64,000 nt of DNA, taken from Vicia villosa. Lineage: Eukaryota; Streptophyta; Magnoliopsida; Fabales; Fabaceae. The stretch lies in assembly GCF_029867415.1 (NCBI RefSeq), contig NW_026705333.1:62001-126000 (forward strand), given 5' to 3'. Positions 33,334 through 44,282 of this stretch are shown here, one piece after another. Every line of letters begins with the position of its first letter. The first letter of the stretch is position 1. The position numbers and the translations under genes were made by a program. The notes under the pieces are model-generated. The model did not search any database, was not told the origin of the DNA, and saw only the letters and a list, made by a program, of their open reading frames with translations.

Positions 33334-35438
33334 ATGAGCGTGAGGCAGCAATGGCGTCCGGAGGATGGCTGGCAGCGAGCAGCAAGGAGAAATGTGTTCA
33401 GAGATTTGAAACCTAGGTGGGACATTTTTCCGAAGGGTGGGAGAAATTGAAATCACAAAAATGAAGGGGAAGAGATTTCTTCTGTGTATGTTTCGGAGTT
33501 CCCGGAAACCACGACGACAAAGCAGCTCTTCGATTTGTTTGGTTGTATAGGGGATGTTGCGGAGGTCCTAATTTCTCCGCGGAGGAATAAGATTGGGAAG
33601 AGATTTGCTTTCGCGCGTTTCAGAGAAGCAGGGGATTGTCACCTTTTAGCGGTACGCTTTAACAATGTTCTGATTTTTGGAAAGAAGATCCATGTGAATG
33701 TGCCAAGGTTCAACATGGGTTTGGAGGGTGGCAGGTCGAACAAACGGAACTATGAAGGTAGATCAGGGGAGGGCGCGTATAGGTTCGTTGGCAAGGTTGA
33801 AGCAGGGAGAGGTGAGTCTGCCTCTGCAGCCTCTAAGTCGTATGTAGAGGTTCTTCAAGGTGTGAACAATGTTGTGCAGGATAAAGTTACGGAGGCAGTG
33901 AGTTTGAAATTTTCTGCAAAGAAGGAAGACATGGTTAGGTTGAAGAAAGCGTACGTTGGTATAGTTAGAATCCCAGGTTCTGCTTATAACATTCAAAATC
34001 ATTTCGATATGGAGGGTCTTTTTGCTATTAAGGTGTCTCCGATGGGGGGTAATGTTTGCCTTCTTGAAGAGAGGGAGGAAGGATTCATGGAGGACTTGAT
34101 TAGGGAGGGGGAGACATGGTGGAAAGACTGGTTCTCGAACATCAAGAAATGGAGTGAAGAGGTCGTCGATGAATCCAGGGTGGTGTGGTTTAGGGTGTTT
34201 GGGATTCCTGTTCATGCCTGGAACTCCGATTTTTTTGTGGCGTTAGGAGATCATTTTGGCTCCTTCATATGTATGGACGAACATACTGCGAAATGCGATT
34301 ATTTTGATGTAGCTCGGGTTATGGTGCGTGTTAAGCTTTCTGGTTCTTTGCCGGAGGTTTTGAAGGTAGAGATTGACATAAAGCTCTTTTTGTTGGTTAT
34401 AAGAGAAGATCCTTTTGGTTCTCTGATGTTTTCGTCAGGTAAATCAAAATCTTTTCTCTCTGGCTCTGTATCCACGGATTCGGAGGACTCGTGGTCGGTT
34501 AAATTGCAGGAAGACGTAGGAACGACTTATAGTGAGGGAACCGAAGATAGTATTCAACAATTCTCTGTAGAAGAAGCGACACGGAAGACTCAGGAACCTA
34601 TTCTCTCCGCTCCTACGAAACCTTTGAATTATGTCCCCAGGAATTCCCTGAATTCTGTTTCTCTGGAATCTGCTAACCAACAGAAGAATCCCCTTTCTGT
34701 TGTTCCGTCGATTGAGCACGGTGGTTTTACTGATTCCTTTTTGGCTTGTTCTCGTGATCAAGAGACTTTCGGTAGCTTCGATGAAGCGCGGGCCAAGGTT
34801 AATAAACTAAAGGATAAAGCTTGGTTGGCAAAGGAGCAGTTTGGTTGTGTGGTTTCTGTTCAAGAATATGGTGTGGCCCTGGCTGAGACAACCTCTCGAA
34901 ATGTCTCTGCTGATTCTTCGAAGGCTTTTTTGGAAAAGGGACAAGGTAATTCTCTATCTTTGTCTTTACCTCTGTCTCCATCGGCTGTAGCTTGTAGTTT
35001 GGAGAAGGTTCAGTGTCTGAATAACAGTGCTTTTGAGAGGAGGAGGCAGTTGGGTAAAAAATTGAAATATAAACATTTGAAAGATTGGGGTGGAATGAAG
35101 AGAGGGGTATCAAAGCAAAGGCAGAGGCGTGTAAACTGCAGTAGGAAAGGGGGTGCTGTGTAGAAAATGGGGGACCCGGTTCTAAGGATTCTTTTTCTAA
35201 TGTTGTTTCATCTGAACATTATGGTATGCAATCGGAAGAGTCCGATATCTTTAGGTGCAACGGCAGGAATCGAAGTTTAATGGAGGGGAAATATAAGGAC
35301 AAACTTCTTGAGGCAATCATTGCTTTGGGAGTGGTTGAGGCGGAAGGGAGAGGCAAGTTGGTAAGTAGGATTGGTTTGTTGGAAGACATTGAAAATAGGA
35401 AAAAGGAGGTAGAGAAGGAGTTTTTGAAGAAGTTATAA
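33334..35438 (+). pseudogene. LINE ORF1 (RRM-containing nucleic-acid-binding protein)
   Basis: The frame opens with MSVRQQWRPEDGWQ at 33334. It has an in-frame TGA at 33448-33450 and runs open from there to 35163. A frame change near 35158-35165 continues coding to TAA at 35436-35438. Around residues 50-130 is an RRM: VYVSEFPETTTTKQLFDLFG, then RRNKIGKRFAFARF. A second conserved block, WFRVFGIPVHAWN, then FGSFICMDEHT and ARVMVRVKL, is typical of plant LINE ORF1 proteins. A basic patch lies near the end. The TAA stop overlaps the ORF2 ATG as TAATG. Zinc knuckles are not evident. ORF1 proteins bind the LINE RNA to form the RNP. Confidence 0.75.
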
Positions 35439-35963
35439 TGATTATTGGTAGCTTCAATATTAGAGGGGGGATGAATGCGGTTAAGAGGAAGAGAATTAGT
35501 GCGATTATTAAAAAGGGAAGGCGGATATCTTCATGATTCAAGAATATAAGATTCCTTGTTTGAAAGAAGAAGTGGCTAAAAGTTTTTGGAGTAAGATGGA
35601 TGTTGGTTTCTCTTTTTCTAATGTGGTGGGTTTGTCCGGAGGCTTAATTATTTTATGGAAGGTCGGAGGGGTGGAGGTTATCATGAGGTTTAAAGGAGAA
35701 GGTTTCCTAGGCATAAAAGTTAGGTGGAAGGGAGAGTTGTATTACATTATCAATGTTTATTCTTCCCGTGAGTTCCATAAAAAGAAGATTTTGTGGAGTA
35801 ATTTATTAACCATGATGGATAAATACAAGGATGGACAGTGGGTTATAGGTGGATACTTCAATGCGATAAAAGATAGATCGGAGAGGAAAGGGAGATCGAG
35901 GGTGGTGAATCATACCGAGGTGGACTCCTTTGCGGAGTTTATTCATAAAAGCGGTTTGGTGGA
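35438..35963 (+). pseudogene. LINE ORF2, N-terminal endonuclease part
   Basis: It starts MIIGSFNIRGG (35438), the conserved opening of the APE-type endonuclease. A one-base deletion near 35517 shifts the frame. The second frame carries IFMIQEYKIP (catalytic Glu region), GLIILWK and GGYFNAIKDRSERKG. In that last motif the usual GDFNA aspartate is Tyr, which should abolish activity. It ends at GLVDV where the Tekay-like element inserts (35964). The continuation is at 44239-44282 and 56142 onward. Confidence 0.8.
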
Positions 35964-37842
35964 TGTAACACCCATATAATTTTAATATTAATTTGATTTG
36001 GAATATTGATTTAATAATTAGAATTATTAAGAATTTTGTGAAAAATAATGGTTTATGACATTTGGGCCATTGTAAGGAAATAGTAAAGAAGGGCGTGTGA
36101 TATAGTAAAGTTTTTTTTACTAATCTTAATATTATTATTTTTCATAAAATAATAAGGAATTGGGAAAAAGAAAGAACGTGAAAGAATATAAGTTTTGGGA
36201 ACGAAGAACGTGAAGGAGAACTGAAGAGGGAGAGACCAAAGATCAAGAAATTGTCTAAGGTAAGGGGGGACTCTCAATTTAATCTCTATTATCGTGTTAT
36301 GGATAATGATGTTGATTAGGAGTATTGTTTGGATCAATGGAATCTATATTCTGAATTTTTCTGTTTGTGTTCATCAATTGGATTGAAAATTGTGACTGTT
36401 AATCCCTAATAACTGAGTAGATTTAGGTTGTGATGAGTAAAATCGATTGTAGAATCATATACTATTGATGTTGGGTGAATTCTATGATGTTTAGAATGTG
36501 AAATTTCTGGTTTTGAGACCTCAATCGTAGACTGTACAAATGAATTCGCGAGGAAGACGAATGGGTAAGTTGCAGATTTTGGGAAGACGCTGTTGATACG
36601 CGTATGATACGTGTATGATACGTGTATGGGGAAGTGATACGCGTATGATACGTGTATGATACGTGTATGGGGAAGTGATACGTGTATGGTACGTGTATGG
36701 GGAAGTGATACGCGTATGATACGTGTATGGGGAAGTGATACGTGTATGATACACTATGATGTTGTTTTGTGTGGAAATATGGTTCTGTCCATACGCGTAT
36801 GATACGCGTATGGTGTGTGTTTTGTGAATTTTTGGGCCTGTTGGTACGCGTATTACGCGTATGGCTAGCGTGAGCTGCAGATTTTGCTGTTTTGTGATGT
36901 TTGAAAGTCTGAGGACGTGTGACTTTAAACAGATGAATCTGTATGAAATATTGTTGTCTGATTTATTGAATGATGCAATTATATATATATATATATTGAA
37001 CATACTTGTTAATGATGATGATGACGATGAATGATGACGATGAATTATGATGAGTGAGTATAAGATGATGCTACTCATAGTATGATGATGATGATAGTAT
37101 GTTGTATATATGTTTGCATGCATTCATAGTCATTTGATGAGGGCTGAATCCTAATGATGAGAGGATTCAGTGAAGGGCAAGGTTCCCACTGTGTGGAATC
37201 TGTGCTGGCAGGGCCGTATCTGGATGATGATAGATCGGTCGGTGGGTTTTCCCATTGGTGATGTTGGTACCACATGCATAGTGTCAATTTTCATACATAT
37301 GCATAATTTTATAACATGATTAATATATGTTATGTGATGAATTGATGTTTGTGGGTATGCAATGATGATGTGTCTGAATATGAAACGACTGGGTGAATGA
37401 TATAACTATGATATGTTGTTATTTATGATGCAATAACATTGGTTAACTGTTATGAGACTCACCCTTACTTATTGTCATTTTTCAGATTGAGGATAGCGGC
37501 GCGACTTGGTGAGGATTAGCTCATAAGTCGGTTTAGTTATTGTGTCGGTGTCATGCTCTGATAGATGTAACACTGGGAACGCGATGTTTGGGGTTTTCGA
37601 TTATAACTCTATTGTTTATTTTGTTTTGAAGTCTGATACATTAATGATGTAATGTTGGCTTGATGATTTAATTCCGCTGTGTAAACATGATTTTTATCGA
37701 ATGAGTTATAATCAGATGTTTTCAGTGAATGCGTGACATATGCCTAATGTGTGTTTTCTTTTATTTATGAATTGTGGCACCTCTTTACATGTTACTCTGA
37801 TTAATGTTGTTTATTGTCGCGGGTTATTAAAGGGGTGTTACA
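35964..37842 (+). repeat. 5' LTR of the Tekay-like element
   Basis: It starts TGTAACACCCATATA and ends GGGGTGTTACA. A striking cluster at 36594-36866 alternates ATACGCGTAT and ATACGTGTAT in 11-12-bp steps with GGGGAAGTG spacers. It encloses the 14-mer TTTTTGGGCCTGTT at 36829-36842. Simple repeats (AT)n at about 36980 and (GAT)n at 37010-37095 follow. Confidence 0.88.
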
Positions 37843-37846
37843 ATAG

Positions 37847-37859
37847 TGGTATCAGAGCA
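37847..37859 (+). other. Primer-binding site, initiator tRNA-Met type
   Basis: TGGTATCAGAGCA lies four bases after the LTR end (37842). It is the standard match to plant initiator tRNA-Met. Confidence 0.88.
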
Positions 37860-37973
37860 TAGTCGGTTGTTGTGACCAGAGTCTTAGTGTCAGTCTTTCC
37901 TGTGTATGCGACTAATACAAGTTATTTGTCGATACTTTTTTTCTGAATGGATTGTTTGTGATTAAGCAGAACA

Positions 37974-40900
37974 ATGGCTGGAAGAGGAGGAAGAAATGAT
38001 GATGCTATCGCTGAGGCTCTGGGCATGATTGCTGGTGTGCTTGGAGGAAATGCTGTAGGAGCAGGGATTGGTGCTGAAAGGCAATTGGGGAATTTTCAAA
38101 GGAACAATCCTCCATTGTTCAAAGGTACGCATGATCCTGAAGGTGCTCAGAAATGGCTGAAGGAGATCGAGAGAATTTTCAGAGTCATCGATTGTGCTGA
38201 GAATCTCAAGGTGAGGTATGGCACACATATGCTGTCCGAGGAAGCTGATGACTGGTGGTTGGCCACCAGAGCTGAACTGGATGCTTATGGTATAGAAATT
38301 ACCTGGGCTATATTCAAAAGGGAATTTTTGAGGAGGTATTTTCCTGAGGATGTTAGAGGTAGAAAAGAGATTGAATTTCTTGAACTGGTTCAAGGTAATA
38401 TGACGGTACCAAAGTATGCTGCAAAGTTTGTGGAGCTAGCAAAGTACTATGTGCACTACAACAATGATGAAGCTAGTGAGTTCTAAAAATGTGTTAAGTT
38501 TGAGAATGGCCTTCGTGATGAGATCAAGCAAGGCATTAGATACCAGAGCATTCGAAGATTTGTCGATTTAGTGGACTGTAGCAGGATTTTTGAAGAGGAT
38601 AACATTAAGCTTAAGTCATCTCACTCTCGCGAGTTGGTTGACAGAAAGGGTAAGAAACATATGGATAGAGGTAAGCCATATGGTAGAGGTAAACCTGCTG
38701 ATTGGAAGAAACCCAGTGGGGGAGATTCCAGTGCTCGTATCAGATGTTATAATTATGGTGAGATGGGACATCGTAGGAACGAGTGCAAGCTTGAGCAGAA
38801 AAAGTGTTACAAATGTGACCAAGTAGGTCATATTGCTGCTGACTGCAAGAAGAGGGTTGTGGCTTGTTACAACTGTGGTGAAGAGGGTCACATCAGTCCG
38901 AATTGTCCTAAGCCAAAGAAGAACCAATCAGGAGGAAAGGTTTTTGCTTTGACAGGGTCAGAGACTACTCCAGAAGACAGATTGATTAAAGGTACGTGTT
39001 TCATTCGTGGCACACCTTTAGTTGCGATTATTGATACTGGAGCAACTCATTCTTTTATTTCTTTGGATTGTGCTACGAGGTTGAATCTAGAGATATCTGA
39101 CATAAATAGAAGTATGGTTATTGACACTCCTGCGTCGGGTTCAGTAACTACTTCATCTGCATGCTTGAATTGTCCGGTTGACATTTTTGGTAGAGAATTC
39201 GGGATGGACTTAGTGTGCCTTCCGTTGAAACAACTTGATGTAATCCTGGGAATGAACTGGTTGGAATTCAACCGTGTTCATATTAACTGTTTTGCGAAGA
39301 CGGTAATTTTTCCTGAAGAGGTTAATTCTGATAATCTGGAAATGACAGCTAGACAGGTGACTGAGGCTATCGGGGATGGTGCAACAGTGTTTATGTTGTT
39401 TGCATTGATGGATTTGAAAGAGAAAGTGGCGAGTGGCGAACTACCAGTGGTATGTGAGTTTCCAGAAGTTTTTCCGGAAGAGGTGAATGAATTACCACCA
39501 GAAAGAGAAGTAGAATTTTCTATTGAATTGGTTCCGGGAACTAGTCCAGTGTCGATGGCACCGTATCGTATGTTGCCGTCTGAATTGGCTGAACTGAAGA
39601 AGCAGTTAGAAGAATTGCTTGAGAAGAAATTTATTCGTCCTAGTGTTTCTCCGTGGGGTGCACCTGTGTTGTTAGTGAAGAAGAAAAAGGGTTTGATGAG
39701 ACTGTGTGTCGACTACAGACAATTGAACAAGGTTACCATCAAGAATCGGTATCCATTGCCGAGGATTGATGATTTGATGGATCAGTTGGTTGGAGCGCGT
39801 GTGTTTAGTAAGATTGATATGAGGTCTGGGTATCATCAGATACGTGTGAAAGATGACGATATTCAGAAGACTGCTTTTAGAACGAGGTATGGACATTACG
39901 AGTATTCTGTAATGCCGTTTGGAGTTACTAATGCACCTGGTGTTTTTATGGAGTATATGAACAGGATAATTCATCCTTATCTCGACAAGTTCGTGGTGGT
40001 GTTTATAGATGATATTCTGATATACTCTAAGAATGAGGAAGAACATGCAGAACATCTTAGAACTGTATTAGAGTTGTTGAAAGAGAAGCAACTTTTTGCC
40101 AAACTGTCGAAGTGTGAATTTTGGTTGGAAGAGGTCAGTTTTCTTGGACATGTAATTTCTAAGAATGGTATTGTTGTTGACCCTACAAAGATAGAAGCTG
40201 TATCCCAGTGGGAAGCTCTAAAGTCAGTGTCAGAGATTCGTAGTTTTCTTGGTCTTGCAGGTTACTACAGAAAGTTCATAGAAGGATTTTCAAAGTTAGC
40301 ATTGCCGTTAACTAAACTAACCAGGAAGGGACAAGCTTTTATTTGGGATGCAAAGTGTGAAGAAGGATTCCAAGAGCTGAAGAGGAGGTTGATTAGTGCT
40401 TCTATCTTGATTTTGCCGAATCCGACAGAATCATTTATGGTGTATTGTGATGCATCGTTGATGGGTTTAGGTGGTGTATTGATGCAGAATCAACAAGTAG
40501 TCGCTTACGCGTCGAGACAACTCAAAGTGCATGAAAGGAATTATCCGACTCATGATTTGGAGTTGGCAGCTGTGGTTTTTGTTTTAAAATTATTGCGACA
40601 CTATTTGTATGGTTCGAGATTTGAAGTGTTCAGTGATCATAAGAGTCAGAAGTACCTCTTTGATCAGAAAGAGCTGAATATGAGGCAAAGAAGGTGGTTA
40701 GAATTTCTGAAAGAATATGATTTTGGTTTGAATTACCATCCGGGTAAAGCAAACGTAGTTGCTGATGCATTGAGTAGGAAGACATTGCATATGTCTATGC
40801 TAATGGTGAAGGAATTGGATTTGATTGAACAATTCAGAGACTTGAGTTTGGTGTGGGAAGGTACTCCTACTAGTGTCAAATTGGGGATGCTGAAGCTGAC

Positions 40901-41525
40901 TAGTGGTATTCTTGAAGAAATCAGAGAAGGTCAGAAAGCTGATGTTGAATTGATTGATAAGTTGACTTTGATCAACCAAGGCAAGAATGGTGAATTCAGA
41001 GTTGACGAGAACGGTATACTGAGGTTTGGTGACCGAGTTTGTGTTCCTAATATTGATGAACTCCGAAAGCGTATTTTAGAAGAAGGACACCGTAGTGGGT
41101 TGAGTATTCATCATGGTGCTACCAAGATGTATCATGATTTGAAAAAGTTGTTTTGGTGGCCTGAAATGAAGAAGGAAATTGCTGAGTTTGTATATTCTTG
41201 TTTGACTTGCCAGAAGTCAAAGATTGAGCATCAGAAACCATCTGGGTTTATGCAACCGATGTTTATTCCTGAGTGGAAGTGGGATAGCATATCAATGGAT
41301 TTTGTCTCGGGTTTGCCGAGAAGTATCAGAAATTGTGAAGCTATCTGGGTCGTGGTGGACAGGTTGACGAAGTCTGCATATTTTATACCGATGAGAATGG
41401 ATTATCCGATAGAGAAGCTAGCTCAATTGTATATTGAGAGGATAGTTAGTCTGCATGGTATTCCTTCAAGTATCGTGTCAGACAGAGATCCGAGGTTTAC
41501 GTCTAAGTTCTGGGAAGGTTTATAG
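37974..41525 (+). pseudogene. Tekay-like Gag-Pol polyprotein, first part, with nonsense codons
   Basis: One frame from MAGRGGRNDD. The Gag core is WLKEIERIF, then WWLATRAEL and FLRRYFP. A TAA at 38484-38486 interrupts Gag. Three CCHC zinc knuckles follow at 38745-38915; the first reads CYNYGEMGH and has lost its second cysteine. Protease is [12 protein letters not shown] is [20 protein letters not shown] and FIDDILIYS. RNase H begins [13 protein letters not shown] and includes SDHKSQKYL and ADALSR. The integrase zinc finger ([28 protein letters not shown]) is followed by the core D (MDFVSGLP) and the second D (VSDRDPRF). A TAG at 41523-41525 truncates the core. The encoded enzymes copy element RNA and insert the cDNA. 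Confidence 0.85.
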
Positions 41526-42334
41526 AAAGCTTTAGGTACTAAGCTGAGATTGAGTTCTGCTTATCATCCGCAGACTGATGGACAGATTGAGAGGACGATT
41601 CAGTCGTTAGAGGATTTGTTGCGGGCTTGTGTGTTGGAAAAGGAGGTACTTGGGATAGTTATCTGCCTTTGATTGAGTTTACCTACAACAATAGTTTTCA
41701 TTCGAGTATCGGTATGGCTCCGTTTGAGGCGTTGTATGGTAGGAGGTGTAGGACGCCGTTGTGTTGGTACGAATCTGGTGAGAGTGTTGTGATTGGTCCG
41801 GAAATCGTACAACAGACTACAGAGAAGATTAAGATGATTCAAGAGAAGATGAAGGCTTCTCAGAGTCGTCAAAAGAGTTATCATGACAAGAGGAGGAAAA
41901 CACTTGAGTTTCAAGAGGGAGATCATGTGTTTATGAGAGTTACTCCTATGACAGGAATTGGTCGAGCATTGAAGTCAAAGAAGTTGACTCCACGTTTCAT
42001 TGGACCATTCCAAATTTCTGAAAGAGTGGGAGAAGTGGCATATGGTATTGCTTTACCGCCGATGCTTGCGAATTTGCATGATGTATTTCATGTGTCTCAG
42101 TTGAGGAAATACATTTCAGATCCGTCCCATGTGATCCAAGTAGATGATGTGCAGGTGAAAGACAACTTAATAGTTAAGACTTTACCTGTGAGGATTGAAG
42201 ATCGAAGGCTGAAGCAATTGCGTGGCAAGGAAATAGCTTTAGTCAGAGTAGCTTGGGGAGGACCAGCTGAAGGAAATGTTACCTGGGAACTAGAGAGCCA
42301 GATGAAGGATTCTTATCCAGAGCTCTTTACCTGA
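41526..42334 (+). pseudogene. Tekay-like integrase C-terminus with chromodomain-like tail
   Basis: It continues the integrase after the TAG: SSAYHPQTDGQIERTIQSLE (third catalytic residue), then a one-base deletion in an A-run near 41640 changes the frame. The new frame gives DSYLPLIEFTYNNSFH, GMAPFEALYGRRCRTPL, then the SH3-like C-terminal block. The tail has FHVSQLRKY and the segment PVRIEDRRLKQLRGKEIALV followed by TWELE, which resembles the chromodomain of Tekay/Del chromoviruses. Such a domain is thought to steer integration to heterochromatin. The frame ends at TGA, 42332-42334. Confidence 0.8.
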
Positions 42335-42362
42335 GGTATGTTTTCGAGGACGAAAACTCTTT

Positions 42363-42376
42363 TAGTGGGGGAGAGT
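42363..42376 (+). other. Polypurine tract of the Tekay-like element
   Basis: TAGTGGGGGAGAGT lies immediately before the 3' LTR start TGTAACACCCGTATA. Confidence 0.85.
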
Positions 42377-44238
42377 TGTAACACCCGTATAATTTTAATA
42401 TTAATTTGATTTGGAATATTGAATTAATAATTAGAATTATTAAGAATTTTGTGAAAAATAATGGTTTATGACATTTGGGACATTGTAAGGAAATAGTAAA
42501 GAAGGGGGTGTGATATAGTAAAGTTTTTTTTACTAATCTTAATATTATTATTTTTCATAAAATAATAAGGAATTGGGAAAAAGAAAGAACGTGAAAGAAC
42601 AGAAGTTTTGGGAACGAAGAACGTGAAGGAGAACTGAAGAGGGAGAGACCAAAGATCAAGAAATTGTCTAAGGTAAGGGGGGACTCTCCATTTAATCTCT
42701 ATTATTGTGTTATGGATAATGATGTTGATTAGGAGTATTGTTTGGATCAATGGATTCTATATTCTGAATTTTTCTGTTTGTGTTCATCAATTGGATTGAA
42801 AATTGTGACTGTTAATCCCTAATAACTGAGTAGATTTAGGTTGTGATGAGTAAAATCGATTGTAGAATCATATACTATTGATGTTGGGTGAATTCTATGC
42901 TGTTTAGAATGTGAAATTTCTGGTTTTGAGACCCAAATCGTAGGCTGTACAGATGAATTCGCGAGGAAGACAAATGGGTAAGTTGCAGATTTTGTGAAGA
43001 CGCTGTTGATACGCGTATGATACGTGTATGATACGTGTATGGGGAAGTGATACGCGTATGATACGTGTATGATACTTGTATGGGGAAGTGATACGTGTAT
43101 GGTATGTGTATGGGGAAGTGATACGCGTATGATACGTCTATGGGGAAGTGATACGTGTATGATACGCGTATGATGTTGTTTTTTGTAGAAATATGGTTCT
43201 GTACATACGTGTATGATACGCGTATGGTGTGTGTTTTGTGAGTTTTTGGGCCTGTTGGTACGCGTATTGTACGCGTATGGCCAGCGTGAGCTGCAGATTT
43301 TGCTATTTTGTGATGTTTGAAAGTCTGAGGACGTGTGACTTTAAACAGATGAATCTGTATGAAATATTGTTGTCTGATTTATTGAATGATGCAATTATAT
43401 ATATATTGAACATACTTGTTAATGATGATGATGGTGATGAATGATGATGAATGAGTATAAGATGATGCTACTCATAGTATGATGATGATGATAGTATGTT
43501 GTATATATGTTTGCATGCATTCATAGTCATTTGATGAGGGCTGAATCCTAATGATGAGAGGATTCAGTGAAGGGCAAGGATCCCACTGTGTGGAATCTGT
43601 GCTGGGAGGGCCGTATCTGGATGATGATAGATTGGTCGGTGGGTTTTCCCACTGGTGATGTTGGTACCACATGCATAGTGTCAGCTTTCATACATAAGCA
43701 TAATTTTATAACATGATTAATATATGTTATGTGATGAATTGATGTTTGTGGGTGTGCAATGATGATGTGTCTGAATATGAAATGAATGGGTGAATGATAT
43801 AACTATGATATGTTGTTATTTATGATGCAATAACATTGGTTAACTGTGATGAGACTCACCCTTACTTATTGTCATTTTCAAATTGAGGATATCGGCGCGA
43901 CTTGGTTAGGATTAGCTCATAAGTTGGTTTAGTTATTGTGTCGGTTTCATGCTCTGATAGATGTAACACTGGGAACGCGATGTTTGGGGTTTTCGATTAT
44001 AACTCTATTGTGTATTTTGTTTTGAAGTCTGATACATTAATGATGTAATGTTGACTTGATGATTTAATTCTGCAGTGTAAACATGATTTTTATCGAATGA
44101 GTTATAATCAGATGTTTTCAGTGAATGCGTGACATATGCCTAATGTGTGTTTTCTCTTATTTATGATTTGTGGCACCTCTTTACATGTTACTCTGATTAA
44201 TGTTGTTTATTGCCGCGGGGTATTAAAGGGGTGTTACG
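42377..44238 (+). repeat. 3' LTR of the Tekay-like element
   Basis: It is 1862 bp, slightly shorter than the 5' LTR because of small indels, including a shorter (AT)n tract. The palindrome cluster lies at 43009-43282 and the 14-mer TTTTTGGGCCTGTT at 43243-43256. The last bases are GTTACG. Confidence 0.88.
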
Positions 44239-44282
44239 GTGGACACTTCTTGCAAAGGGAAAAAATATACTTGGTATAGTGG
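44239..44282 (+). pseudogene. 44-bp island of LINE endonuclease between two insertions
   Basis: It begins with the duplicated GTGGA of the Tekay-like element and ends with the AGTGG target of the Ogre-type element. Translated in frame it contains KGKKYTWYS, which connects the endonuclease at 35963 to that at 56142 (GDGKSMSRIDRILVS). The F/Y-T-W block is a conserved endonuclease motif. Confidence 0.85.

Larger units (their letters stand above)
35964..44238 (+). mobile_element. Tekay/Del-like chromovirus (Ty3-gypsy), full length, inactivated
   Basis: The 8275-bp element has LTRs of 1879 and 1862 bp and a perfect duplication GTGGA (35959-35963 and 44239-44243). It has an initiator-Met PBS, gag-pol in one frame, and a PPT. 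The right terminus reads GTTACG where the 5' LTR has GTTACA, so the terminal CA has mutated. It is inserted in the LINE endonuclease. Two nonsense codons and one frameshift disable gag-pol. Tekay/Del assignment rests on the pol order, the CR-type chromodomain-like tail and the LTR start TGTAACACCC; it is a family-resemblance call. Confidence 0.85.

Noticed and set aside
36594..36866. Regularly spaced repeats resembling a CRISPR array
   Set aside because: The units are 11-12 bp with no unique spacers of uniform length, and they sit in both LTRs of a plant retrotransposon.
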